A stretch of 9,773 nt of DNA from Rhodoluna sp. Lineage in GTDB: Bacteria > Actinomycetota > Actinomycetes > Actinomycetales > Microbacteriaceae. Under the pieces are notes generated by a model, which ran no database searches, was not told the DNA's origin, and was given only the letters and a program-made list of their open reading frames with translations. The stretch's first letter is position 1; each line of letters opens with the position of its first letter. The stretch covers positions 17,635-27,407 of the forward strand of contig JAEMTJ010000016.1 of NCBI GenBank assembly GCA_016462375.1. The letters are read 5' to 3'. This document shows positions 1 to 6,444 of the stretch, one piece after another. The translations under genes were made by a program, and so were the position numbers.

Positions 1-110
1 GCTTCCTGCTGGCTTAGGACATATTCATGATCAAAGGATCTTGGACTCCAGCGTTCAGCTAGTACGGGGGCTATCGGCGCAGCAGTAATTGCTATTTTGT
101 TTGGTTGCAT
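1..110 (-). CDS. Nitroreductase-family protein, N-terminal fragment (cut by left edge)
   Basis: Only the first 36 codons are inside the window; the frame is open to base 1. The visible protein starts MQPNKIAITAAPIAPVLAE and carries ERWSPRSFD at residues 19-27. That motif is typical of the start of a subgroup of FMN-dependent nitroreductase-like oxidoreductases, where the Arg/Ser residues bind the flavin phosphate. These are cytoplasmic NAD(P)H-using flavoproteins, often of unknown substrate. The ATG lies 9 nt after the threonine aldolase stop codon. It has no properly spaced Shine-Dalgarno (a GAGG touches the ATG), but TAGGCT lies 6 nt upstream, so a leaderless mRNA is possible besides read-through from the aldolase gene. 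The family call rests on one motif and its position, so it is moderate; the substrate cannot be predicted. Confidence 0.68.
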   Translation of the reverse strand, partial: MQPNKIAITAAPIAPVLAERWSPRSFDHEYVLSQQE

Positions 111-116
111 CCTCTA

Positions 117-122
117 AGCCTA
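117..122 (-). promoter_or_regulatory. Candidate -10 box TAGGCT for a leaderless nitroreductase transcript
   Basis: TAGGCT on the minus strand ends 6 nt before the nitroreductase ATG and overlaps the aldolase stop codon. This fits the TANNNT -10 consensus of actinobacterial leaderless promoters, with the transcription start at the A of ATG. I see no good -35. The same hexamer precedes three other genes in the window. Confidence 0.4.
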
Positions 123-1187
123 AACCTTGAGAGCGCTCCTGAGGGCATCAAGCAGACCTTGAACATCCTCTGGCTTAGTATCCCAAGCGCACATCCAACG
201 AACCTGACCGATGCGGTAATCCCAAACATAGAACCAATACTTTTCTTGAAGGGCTTCGATAATCTCTGCCGGGAGAATCGGGAAGACCGCGTTGGCCTGA
301 GTTGGGTTGGGGACACTGACTCTGCCGTTGGAAAGTGCAGCTATTTCTCTAACCCCAGCGTCCAGTGCCTTAGCCATGTCATTAGCGTGCTTCGCACTTC
401 TAATCGCTAAGTCATTTTCTAGCAGTGCGATTAGTTGAGCGCTAACAAATCTCATTTTGCTTGGTAGCTGCATCGAGGTTTTCCTCAAGAAGGGAATGCT
501 GTGAGAGATTGCCTCTGAATTCAAAACTACGACTGCTTCAGCCGCTAATGCGCCAATTTTGGTACCACCAAAACTAACTAGATCGACACCGACATCAGTT
601 GTAAACTCTTTGAAAGTTTTACCCAGTGCAGCAGCAGCGTTAGATAACCTCGCACCATCCATGTGCAGAAAGAGATTATTCTCATGAGCAAAATCAGCTA
701 GGGCTTTAACCTCATCAACGGAGTAGACGGTTCCTAATTCGGTGGTCTGAGTGATGCTGATAGCTGCTATCTGGGCACGGTGTACTGAACCGATATCAAA
801 CAGGTGTGGCTTGATAAGTGCAGGAGTTATTTTGCCGTCAAGAGTTGGGATGGTCCACAACTTGATGCCAGCCATCTTCTCAGGAGCTCCTCCCTCATCA
901 GCGTTGATGTGAGCGGTTTCCGCACAGATAACTGCTTCCCAACGCTTGAGCACGGAAGAGAGCGCAATAACGTTCGATCCAGTTCCATTGAAAACTGGGA
1001 AAACTTGGGCAGCAGCACCGAACTGCTCTTTGAATGTCTTAGTTAGTTCTCCAGTAACAAAATCATCGCCGTAGGCGCGCTCGTGCCCCTCATTGACGGC
1101 CTGCATAGCCTGAAACAGTTCTGGATGAACTCCAGCGTAGTTATCGCTAGCGAATCCGCGCCAGAGCTTACGCTCACTTAAACTCAT
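120..1187 (-). CDS. ltaE: Low-specificity L-threonine aldolase (PLP-dependent, fold type I)
   Basis: Predicted cytoplasmic enzyme cleaving L-threonine or L-allo-threonine to glycine and acetaldehyde with pyridoxal phosphate. The protein of 355 aa is a normal full length. Numbering from the chosen start, the PLP lysine is K210 in SFGGTKIGA, the cofactor-binding DGAR motif is at 177-180, and H93 in ETAHINADEGG matches the histidine that stacks on the PLP ring in this family. The early ERAYGDD segment is also typical. I chose ATG at 1187 because GAGGAG (1193-1198) sits 5 nt upstream. An in-frame TTG at 1214 would add nine residues and is less likely. The gene follows nucS with a 38-nt gap and is probably cotranscribed. 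Family membership is secure; preference for threonine over related beta-hydroxy amino acids is inferred. Confidence 0.9.
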   Translation of the reverse strand: MSLSERKLWRGFASDNYAGVHPELFQAMQAVNEGHERAYGDDFVTGELTKTFKEQFGAAAQVFPVFNGTGSNVIALSSVLKRWEAVICAETAHINADEGGAPEKMAGIKLWTIPTLDGKITPALIKPHLFDIGSVHRAQIAAISITQTTELGTVYSVDEVKALADFAHENNLFLHMDGARLSNAAAALGKTFKEFTTDVGVDLVSFGGTKIGALAAEAVVVLNSEAISHSIPFLRKTSMQLPSKMRFVSAQLIALLENDLAIRSAKHANDMAKALDAGVREIAALSNGRVSVPNPTQANAVFPILPAEIIEALQEKYWFYVWDYRIGQVRWMCAWDTKPEDVQGLLDALRSALKV

Positions 1188-1192
1188 CTTTA

Positions 1193-1198
1193 CTCCTC
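1193..1198 (-). promoter_or_regulatory. Ribosome binding site deciding the ltaE start
   Basis: GAGGAG on the minus strand lies 5 nt before ATG 1187. It supports this start over the in-frame TTG at 1214. It is one of only three clear Shine-Dalgarno sites noticed in the window. Confidence 0.7.
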
Positions 1199-1225
1199 TG
1201 TCAACCTCATTCAAATCTATCTCCT

Positions 1226-1924
1226 TTAGCCAAAAAGAGAATCTGGGTCAACTGATTCCAAGCGCATAGCCTCGTAGTCAAGCACTATGCATGCAATCTC
1301 TCTGTCCTTAGCCAAAGTGATGGCCTGGGGCTTGATCTCCTGGGCAGCAAAGATGCCGCGAACCGGGGCAATCGCTGGATCTCTATTCAGGAGCTCTAGA
1401 TACCTAGTCAACTGTTCAACCCCATCAATCTCTCCCCTGCGCTTGATCTCGATTGCGACTGTTTTACCAGCACCATCCTTTGCCAAGATATCCACCGGGC
1501 CAATAGGAGTCATGTACTCCCTACGAATTAACTGACTACCAGCACCAATAATTTCAATCTGCTCTGCTAGGAGCTCTTGTAGATGGGCTTCAACCCCATC
1601 TTTGATGAGGCCTGGGTCCTTACCTAGTTCATGGTCAACATCAACGTGAATTGCATAGATCTGAATCCAGAGAATATCCGCTGTCTTTAGTTGACTCACT
1701 CGCCAGAGTTCAGTCACCCCAGTTTCAATCTGATCTGTCTCGGGTTCGTGCACTGAAAAATTACATGGTGGGTTCATCCAGTTGAGCGGCTTATAGGAAC
1801 CCGTTTCACTGTGAATTAGAATGCTGCCGTCACCTTTAAGCATTAGCAGTCTTCTAGCTTTAGGTAGGTGAGCGGTAAGTCGACCAGCGTAATCGACGGA
1901 GCAATCTGCAATAACTAAACGCAT
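1226..1924 (-). CDS. nucS: Mismatch-specific endonuclease NucS (EndoMS)
   Basis: Full-length NucS of 232 aa. In Actinobacteria and archaea lacking MutS/MutL, NucS makes a double-strand cut at mismatched bases (G-T, G-G, T-T) and limits mutation and recombination between diverged sequences. It acts on DNA as a dimer with the sliding clamp. The N-terminal DNA-binding and dimerisation region carries the very typical GSYKPLNWMNPPC (42-54). The C-terminal RecB-like nuclease has the active-site pattern GPVDIL (D145) and AIEIKRRG (E159, K161), followed by EQLTRYLELLNRD. The C-terminus ends SLFG, resembling the family's terminal LF clamp-binding tail but with one extra Gly. The start overlaps the upstream small gene in TAATG and lacks its own Shine-Dalgarno, so translation is probably coupled. 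Confidence 0.95.
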   Translation of the reverse strand: MRLVIADCSVDYAGRLTAHLPKARRLLMLKGDGSILIHSETGSYKPLNWMNPPCNFSVHEPETDQIETGVTELWRVSQLKTADILWIQIYAIHVDVDHELGKDPGLIKDGVEAHLQELLAEQIEIIGAGSQLIRREYMTPIGPVDILAKDGAGKTVAIEIKRRGEIDGVEQLTRYLELLNRDPAIAPVRGIFAAQEIKPQAITLAKDREIACIVLDYEAMRLESVDPDSLFG

Positions 1925-2076
1925 TACTTGGCTTCGGGTTTGGTTGCTTCTAGTTTTTCATTGAGACTCTTAGGTGCATCAGACGCTTCTTTTGCCACAA
2001 GGCATGCTTTAGCTTTTCTTGACTCAATGTTCAGATCTTGAATATCGTCAAACCCTTTTTTGGGTTGATTTGTCAT
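1924..2076 (-). CDS. Small hydrophilic protein of unknown function, 50 aa
   Basis: A 50-codon reading frame fills the space between the DUF4956 gene and nucS exactly. It begins 2 nt after the DUF4956 stop, and its TAA shares bases with the nucS ATG (TAATG). GAGG at 2084-2087 lies 7 nt before the ATG, a reasonable ribosome binding site. The protein starts MTNQPKKGFDD and ends KLEATKPEAK. It is rich in Lys, Glu, Ala and Asp, has a single Cys (residue 25), and has no membrane segment or signal peptide. I do not recognise it. The tight packing, ribosome binding site and stop/start overlap argue that it is translated, and its translation may feed ribosomes to nucS. It could instead act mainly as a leader peptide for nucS. 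Confidence 0.62.
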   Translation of the reverse strand: MTNQPKKGFDDIQDLNIESRKAKACLVAKEASDAPKSLNEKLEATKPEAK

Positions 2077-2078
2077 TT

Positions 2079-2636
2079 TTAAGCCTCGACATCCAACTTC
2101 ATCGTTGGCGGGATTATATTTACAGTTCTTACCTTGATGTTTAGAACTGGGTGTCCAAGCTGTTCTTCAACCTTCTGCTTTAGGTTAACCGGGTCGATTT
2201 CAACATAGTCAGTTGACATAGAAAAACGCTGAGTGACTTTAGATTTCAATATTTTTGGATGGTCAACCACGTACACTGCCAAGACCAGTAGGACGGCGTA
2301 AAGGCTTTGTACTAACAAGTCATATGCCGGTAGCCCCAGGTTTAGGCCCATAGCCAGTGCGACTAAAAGATAAACGATTTCGTTCCAGCCCAGTGTCTCT
2401 GAGCGAAGTCTAAAGATTGAGATAACGCTGAACAGGGCAAAGCCGACGCCGAGTGAAATAGTGAATGTGCCAAGCGCCCCACCCAAGACGTACAAGGTGA
2501 TGTTGATCAGTGCGATAGCAACAAAGACGTCTCTGCGCTTGTGCCTTCTATAGAAGAACACATAGGCCAAAAGGTAAAGCAAGAATAGGTCTATCGCCAA
2601 TGAGGCTAGAAGGAGAGGGTAATCAATCGGAGTCAC
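2079..2636 (-). CDS. DUF4956 family polytopic membrane protein
   Basis: 185-aa membrane protein with four to five hydrophobic segments (about 6-28, 38-57, 60-75, 86-105, 107-124) and a soluble C-terminal tail of about 60 residues, probably cytoplasmic. The centre reads ALFSVISIFRLRSETLGWNE (67-86), which matches the DUF4956 signature (small/aromatic, S-I-x-R-x-R, then an acidic residue before YL). DUF4956 has no established function. From memory, it is often encoded beside CotH-type kinases and VTC-type polyphosphate polymerases, and here the divergent neighbour is indeed a CotH protein; no VTC gene is in the window. The start is GTG at 2636, with no Shine-Dalgarno but a TAGTCT -10 box 6 nt upstream, suggesting a leaderless mRNA. 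It heads the minus-strand run into nucS and ltaE. Confidence 0.85.
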   Translation of the reverse strand: MTPIDYPLLLASLAIDLFLLYLLAYVFFYRRHKRRDVFVAIALINITLYVLGGALGTFTISLGVGFALFSVISIFRLRSETLGWNEIVYLLVALAMGLNLGLPAYDLLVQSLYAVLLVLAVYVVDHPKILKSKVTQRFSMSTDYVEIDPVNLKQKVEEQLGHPVLNIKVRTVNIIPPTMKLDVEA

Positions 2637-2641
2637 AAGGT

Positions 2642-2648
2642 TAGACTA
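2642..2648. promoter_or_regulatory. Overlapping divergent -10 boxes for DUF4956 and cotH-1
   Basis: The two start codons (GTG minus, ATG plus) are 18 bp apart. In that gap the plus strand has TAGACT (2642-2647), 7 nt before the ATG, and the minus strand has TAGTCT (2648-2643), 6 nt before the GTG. Both fit TANNNT and share five base pairs. Neither gene has a well-placed Shine-Dalgarno, so both mRNAs are probably leaderless. No convincing -35 is seen; -35 regions would lie inside the opposite gene. Confidence 0.5.
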
Positions 2649-2654
2649 GCCCAA

Positions 2655-3941
2655 ATGAATAAATTCGTTGGCTTTAGAAGGTTTATTGCCCACCTGACCG
2701 GCTGGGCAATCCCACTGAGCCTGCTAACGATGACTCCAGCTAACGCTGCTACAGCACTTACCCTCAATGACGTCTATAGCCCTTCCAAGGTCATAAAGAT
2801 TGAGCTGATACTGCCATTGGCCACCGTTCAAGCCCTTAATAACCCTGCAACCTTTAAGGTTTATGTACCCGGGCAAGTAAAGATATCATCCGGGGCTCTA
2901 ACCAGCGGCTTGATTGATGTCAACATCAAGCTCAAGGGAACAACGTCCATGTCTGCTCTAAATGGCACCCCTAGTTTCAAAATTAGATTCAAGAAAGATG
3001 AAGCTGGGCTGGGCTACTTAGGGTTGCGGAGAATGACCCTCAACGCCATGACCCAGGACACTAGCAAGGTCCACGAGTTTGGCGCATATGCACTCTTTAA
3101 CGCAATGGGCATTCCAGCCTCTAAGACAGGTTGGGCAAAAGTCTCGGTAAATGGTGTGAGCAAGGGCTTGTATGTGAATGTTGAGCAACCTGACCAGATA
3201 TTTATAACAAAGAGATTTAGGGACGTTACGCAACACATTTACGAAGGTGTCGCAATGAAAGACCTCAAGGTAGGAAGTGATGATGGTGGAGATCAAAGTG
3301 GATCTTTCCTAGCCGACTACGGCTGGAAGATTACCCCAAACAAAAATGATCTCGGCACATTAGCTGGCAAGATGAACGAGCCTGATCCGGCCAAATGGTA
3401 TGAAAACCTAAATACATACTTTGATAGAACGACCCTTATAAAGACATTTGCAGTTGAGAATTTTGTTGGCCACTGGGATGGATACTCAGGTCCTGACATC
3501 AACAATTACTACCTAAGAAGTAGTACCAGAAACAAGTTCACTTTGATCCCGTGGGGGCCTGACCAGACCTTTGGAGAGAATAGACAGACTTCTGTAGCTG
3601 GAGATACCTTCTTCTTCCCTCTCGTCTCAGAGCGGGCTGACCAACCCTGGGGCAATAATCTAAAGCGCGGATTGCTATACGTGAAGTGCATTAACTACAA
3701 GCCTTGCCGAACACAATACCTATTGCAATTGAAGGCAGTTTCAGCGATGGCATCCACCATGAAACTCGGTGAGAAGATGAGTAATGCGGCAAAGGTGATT
3801 GACTCAACTCTTGTCTTTCAATACAAGTCAAACCCGTCGATGCTCTCCGTAATTCACAAGGAGCAGGCAAGAAGCATAAAGTTCATCACCACTCAACAGG
3901 GAAAAGTGAAGCAAGTGCTGAACCTCTATGGTGTGAAGTAA
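2655..3941 (+). CDS. Secreted CotH-like protein kinase 1
   Basis: 428-aa exported protein. An N-terminal signal peptide (basic start, hydrophobic 11-27, cleavage likely after ANA at 29-31) is followed by one CotH domain across nearly the whole chain. CotH of Bacillus is an atypical kinase that phosphorylates spore-coat proteins; most family members are surface proteins of unknown substrate. Conserved blocks visible here: IKLKG (91-95), FKIRFKK, RRMTLNAMTQDTSKVHE (125-141), the GLYVNVE strand (171-177), GHWDGY (272-277) with NNYYL (283-287), and IPWGPDQTFG (298-307). D275 and D303 are the best candidates for catalytic and metal-binding Asp. A C-x5-C pair (C345, C351) may form a disulfide outside the cell. 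It is a shorter paralogue of the protein at 6451-8199, lacking that protein's C-terminal modules. Kinase activity is inferred. Confidence 0.9.
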   Translation: MNKFVGFRRFIAHLTGWAIPLSLLTMTPANAATALTLNDVYSPSKVIKIELILPLATVQALNNPATFKVYVPGQVKISSGALTSGLIDVNIKLKGTTSMSALNGTPSFKIRFKKDEAGLGYLGLRRMTLNAMTQDTSKVHEFGAYALFNAMGIPASKTGWAKVSVNGVSKGLYVNVEQPDQIFITKRFRDVTQHIYEGVAMKDLKVGSDDGGDQSGSFLADYGWKITPNKNDLGTLAGKMNEPDPAKWYENLNTYFDRTTLIKTFAVENFVGHWDGYSGPDINNYYLRSSTRNKFTLIPWGPDQTFGENRQTSVAGDTFFFPLVSERADQPWGNNLKRGLLYVKCINYKPCRTQYLLQLKAVSAMASTMKLGEKMSNAAKVIDSTLVFQYKSNPSMLSVIHKEQARSIKFITTQQGKVKQVLNLYGVK

Positions 3942-3971
3942 TTTCTAGTTTGAAATTGATGCCGTAGGCAT
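3940..3971. terminator. Weak hairpins between convergent genes
   Basis: The 39-bp gap between cotH-1 and the convergent membrane-protein gene, with its edge bases, holds two small inverted repeats: AATTTC/GAAATT (3940-3945, 3952-3957) and ATGCC-gta-GGCAT (3959-3971). Neither has a long GC-rich stem or a strong T-tract, so termination is only possible. Nothing else was seen in the gap. Confidence 0.27.
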
Positions 3972-3980
3972 TTGGAGCTG

Positions 3981-4853
3981 CTAACCGACGCTGTACTCAG
4001 AACACACTTCAATCACTTTGTCTCTGGAGATGGTTATGGCTTGCACTAGTTGGTCCATGTCAAGCCCTGGGTTCTCTGAATCAAGTAGCAGGTAGTACTG
4101 CCTTGAATATTGAGCGAAAGACACCAACGCATCTTTGACTTCTTGAGTTCCAGCGGCGTCACCGTAGAGCTGCACATCAGAGAGGAATGTCGGTACTTCT
4201 TGATCTGTCTCAGGTATCGGCAAAGCCGCATAGTTTGAGCAAGATTGTCGATCTAATGAGCGCTTATCAGAATTTAGCAGACCCGAAACTCCCACTATTA
4301 CTAAAGCGCAGGCTAGGACTGCGGAATAGATTCCGTAGCGCTTTTTGAGATTGCCTGGCGCATCGATGGCTTTCTCAACTTGACCCGTCTTATCTTTGAA
4401 AAGCAAAATAGCCGCTAATACGTTGATTGCCACAGACAACAGAGTAACTATCACAACAATTATCCACAGTTGAGGAGTACTAAATCTCAGCAGTCTAAAT
4501 ATTGCTTGCAAAACAGTAAAGTAGCCGCGATCACTAAGTCCTTGAGCTACTGGTATTACCAAGATCATGGGCAGAAGAATAAGGAGAGAGCTCGGAATTA
4601 GCACAAGTGCAAATTTCACTCTGCCATCAAGTTTGGTAAAGGCCAACCCAGCTGAAATTAGATTCATCATGAAGAAGAGGAAGTACACGACAACTATCCC
4701 CTTGAGGGCAATTGCGTAATTACTGTATCCACTCGAGTTCAATACGGAAAGGAAATCTCCGATTGGTAGCCAGTAACTTATTGGCCAGATAATTACAGCT
4801 GATGAGATAAGCAGTAATAGAGCTGCTCTGAAACTTAGTAGTCGATTAGGCAA
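3981..4853 (-). CDS. Membrane protein of unknown function, five predicted helices
   Basis: 290 aa. Hydrophobic segments fall at about 8-28, 47-72, 80-104, 128-152 and 174-194, followed by a soluble tail of about 95 residues. An N-in orientation would place that tail outside the membrane. The tail carries C205 and C284, which could form a disulfide, and an acidic stretch (PETDQEVP). No catalytic motif is visible and I do not recognise a family. The start is TTG: it has a strong GGAGG 5 nt upstream, and I saw no in-frame ATG nearby upstream. It lies 29 nt downstream of the phosphodiester glycosidase-family gene on the same strand and is probably cotranscribed. A TAGGCT box at 4871-4876 could give an extra transcript. 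The tight link suggests a role with the exported glycosidase, but this is inference. Confidence 0.75.
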   Translation of the reverse strand: MPNRLLSFRAALLLLISSAVIIWPISYWLPIGDFLSVLNSSGYSNYAIALKGIVVVYFLFFMMNLISAGLAFTKLDGRVKFALVLIPSSLLILLPMILVIPVAQGLSDRGYFTVLQAIFRLLRFSTPQLWIIVVIVTLLSVAINVLAAILLFKDKTGQVEKAIDAPGNLKKRYGIYSAVLACALVIVGVSGLLNSDKRSLDRQSCSNYAALPIPETDQEVPTFLSDVQLYGDAAGTQEVKDALVSFAQYSRQYYLLLDSENPGLDMDQLVQAITISRDKVIEVCSEYSVG

Positions 4854-4858
4854 GGTGT

Positions 4859-4863
4859 CCTCC
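4859..4863 (-). promoter_or_regulatory. Ribosome binding site supporting a TTG start
   Basis: GGAGG on the minus strand lies 5 nt before TTG 4853. It is the strongest Shine-Dalgarno noticed in the window and justifies a TTG start for the five-helix membrane protein. Confidence 0.6.
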
Positions 4864-4870
4864 GAGGTTA

Positions 4871-4876
4871 AGCCTA
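4871..4876 (-). promoter_or_regulatory. Candidate -10 box TAGGCT in the glycosidase/membrane-protein gap
   Basis: TAGGCT on the minus strand, within TTTAGGCTTA, nearly the same context as the copy before the nitroreductase. A start site 6-8 nt downstream would leave a leader of about 10 nt carrying the GGAGG site. It could give the membrane-protein gene its own transcript. Weak evidence; no -35 seen. Confidence 0.3.
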
Positions 4877-4882
4877 AATGTA

Positions 4883-6409
4883 TTAGCCCTTTACCTGGAT
4901 ACTAAAAGCATTAGCTAATTCTCGGTACCAACCCGAATCCGGGATGTCCATTCTTTGCCAACCGGTATCAGGGTTCTTGATCTCAACAGTGGTTGACCCT
5001 CCACCGTCCAGTAATACTGCATCTGTAGCCCCAAGAGCCATAAGCCAATGCCCAATTTGGTCTGAGGAAGACCCGCCCTGTCTGTAGCCAAAATCGACCG
5101 CATCTTGGCCTCTACTGGAAGCCACAAGCCAAACTTTGCCATCTTGATTCCAGCCGATTGCAGATCTTGGTCGATGATCTTTTGCGTGCTGAGAGCATAT
5201 CCAGGTGAACTTACCGTTTTCCACCAGCCGTGGGCCACGTCCAGCAGCAGAAATAAAGGATGTATTCGCATTTGACTGATAGCCGGATTTTACAGTCACC
5301 AATTCACCGGTCTTGAATTTCCTTAAAGAGATAGCGGCAGCTCCCCTCGCCTGAACAATTAACTCACCCGGTTGAGCACTCAAAGCTGCGCCAGTTCTAT
5401 ACAAATTCTTTACATAGCGCCTGCCTAGATCATCGAGTGCTAAACGTAAAGTCGCGGTTGCCCTGTTTGGAGTCCCCACAAAGTTTTGATCGAAGAGAGT
5501 TGCTCCGCTAACGCTTTGATACACATAGTTCACAGAATCAAAAACCAGAGTCGTTGAGTTATTACTTATCGTGCCGGCTGTTTTTATGGAATCGGCAGCC
5601 ATTCGCGTTTCATAGAGTGGTGCTTTAGCAAGGGTCAGTTTTACCTTGGTTTTAACTTTCAGTTTTGCCAGAGTCTTTGCAATAGCTCCTCTGGCCTGAA
5701 TTACAGTTCCAAGTTTTATATTGACTGCTGCTCCCTTTGGATAGATTTTGTAAATTGCCCCGGCTTTTAGGACGAGAGTTGTTTGCCCTTTAGTTGGTAT
5801 TTGAGTTCCAGACAGAGATTCATAAACGACTAGTGATTCTGAGCCGGGGTTCGGCTGGTTTCTGCCAGTAACTTGATATTTCTTTGTGCCGACAGTTAGC
5901 GTCCCAGTTGCTCGAAACCCTTTGCTGGGGACTACTTTGTGTAAAGACATGCCAACAACGCCGGTTGTTCCAGGTGGTGAGTAACTTATCTCACTATTTT
6001 CAATCATGGCATTCCACGGTCCGTTGCCATCAAAGTAGTCACCGTTTAGGGATGCTAGGGCAAGATTGCTACCTTGAGAGAGATCTCTCAGAGTTTTTGT
6101 TTGTGGAATAGCCCAATGCAAAATACCAAAGTTAATGTTTCTAAGATCTCCCTCCACCACCGAAAGTTTGGTTCCCAGTGGAGATAGCGAAGCACTTTGG
6201 GAATCATAACCAGGCTGCCAAGTCCAACTCTTTGCAGTCACCCCAGAGCCAAGACTGGTTGATGAGCTTTGGTGTGCTGAATCTAGAATTGGGGTTGGCA
6301 AACACCCTGAGTCCACTGCTAGCGCAGGAGCGCTAATCAGAGCAGCGCTAACGACGAGAGCGACAACCGCCAGTTGTCTTACTCTTCTAGCTTTCCTCTG
6401 AATTCGCAT
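4883..6409 (-). CDS. Secreted phosphodiester glycosidase-family protein (NAGPA/DUF2233 domain)
   Basis: 508-aa exported protein. Signal peptide: basic MRIQRKARRVRQ, hydrophobic core 13-28, cleavage likely after ALA (29-31). The remainder fits the NAGPA domain, named for the enzyme that removes N-acetylglucosamine from phosphodiester-linked glycans; bacterial members are mostly uncharacterised envelope or polysaccharide proteins. Visible blocks: LASLNGDYFDGNGPWN (118-133), GRGPRLVENGK (390-400), HRPRSAIGWNQDGKVWLV (412-429), GATDAVLLDGGGSTTV (460-475) and ELANAFSI (497-504). The Asp and Gly residues of LDGGGS are the core of the presumed active site. Between the first and second blocks there is a Lys-rich insert in which a QARGA-containing module appears twice (near 236-261 and 350-375). 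It is divergent from cotH-2 and upstream of the five-helix protein gene. The substrate is unknown. Confidence 0.9.
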   Translation of the reverse strand: MRIQRKARRVRQLAVVALVVSAALISAPALAVDSGCLPTPILDSAHQSSSTSLGSGVTAKSWTWQPGYDSQSASLSPLGTKLSVVEGDLRNINFGILHWAIPQTKTLRDLSQGSNLALASLNGDYFDGNGPWNAMIENSEISYSPPGTTGVVGMSLHKVVPSKGFRATGTLTVGTKKYQVTGRNQPNPGSESLVVYESLSGTQIPTKGQTTLVLKAGAIYKIYPKGAAVNIKLGTVIQARGAIAKTLAKLKVKTKVKLTLAKAPLYETRMAADSIKTAGTISNNSTTLVFDSVNYVYQSVSGATLFDQNFVGTPNRATATLRLALDDLGRRYVKNLYRTGAALSAQPGELIVQARGAAAISLRKFKTGELVTVKSGYQSNANTSFISAAGRGPRLVENGKFTWICSQHAKDHRPRSAIGWNQDGKVWLVASSRGQDAVDFGYRQGGSSSDQIGHWLMALGATDAVLLDGGGSTTVEIKNPDTGWQRMDIPDSGWYRELANAFSIQVKG

Positions 6410-6417
6410 ATAGTTTT

Positions 6418-6423
6418 AGCCTA
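6418..6423 (-). promoter_or_regulatory. Candidate -10 box TAGGCT for the glycosidase gene
   Basis: TAGGCT on the minus strand ends 8 nt before ATG 6409. No Shine-Dalgarno is visible, so a leaderless or nearly leaderless mRNA is likely. It faces away from the same hexamer on the plus strand at 6439-6444. Confidence 0.45.
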
Positions 6424-6438
6424 TTCCAGCGTCTTAGT

Positions 6439-6444
6439 TAGGCT
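6439..6444 (+). promoter_or_regulatory. Candidate -10 box TAGGCT for cotH-2
   Basis: TAGGCT on the plus strand ends 6 nt before ATG 6451. No Shine-Dalgarno is present. Spacing and sequence match a leaderless actinobacterial promoter. A -35 would have to overlap the divergent promoter at 6418-6423. Confidence 0.48.

Noticed and set aside
2..88. Plus-strand open frame from the left edge ending in TAA at 86-88
   Set aside because: It lies opposite the nitroreductase start, shows no recognisable protein end, and the minus-strand reading has a clear family motif.
105..410. Plus-strand open frame of 101 codons opposite threonine aldolase
   Set aside because: Shadow of the aldolase C-terminus, which has conserved sequence on the other strand; no ribosome binding site or known motif.
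1188..1214. TTG at 1214 as the threonine aldolase start
   Set aside because: It would add nine residues, while ATG 1187 has GAGGAG at ideal spacing. Not impossible.
4915..5271. Minus-strand open frame of 118 codons overlapping the glycosidase gene in another frame
   Set aside because: Covers the conserved catalytic blocks of the NAGPA domain in the correct frame; the alternative frame has no motif.
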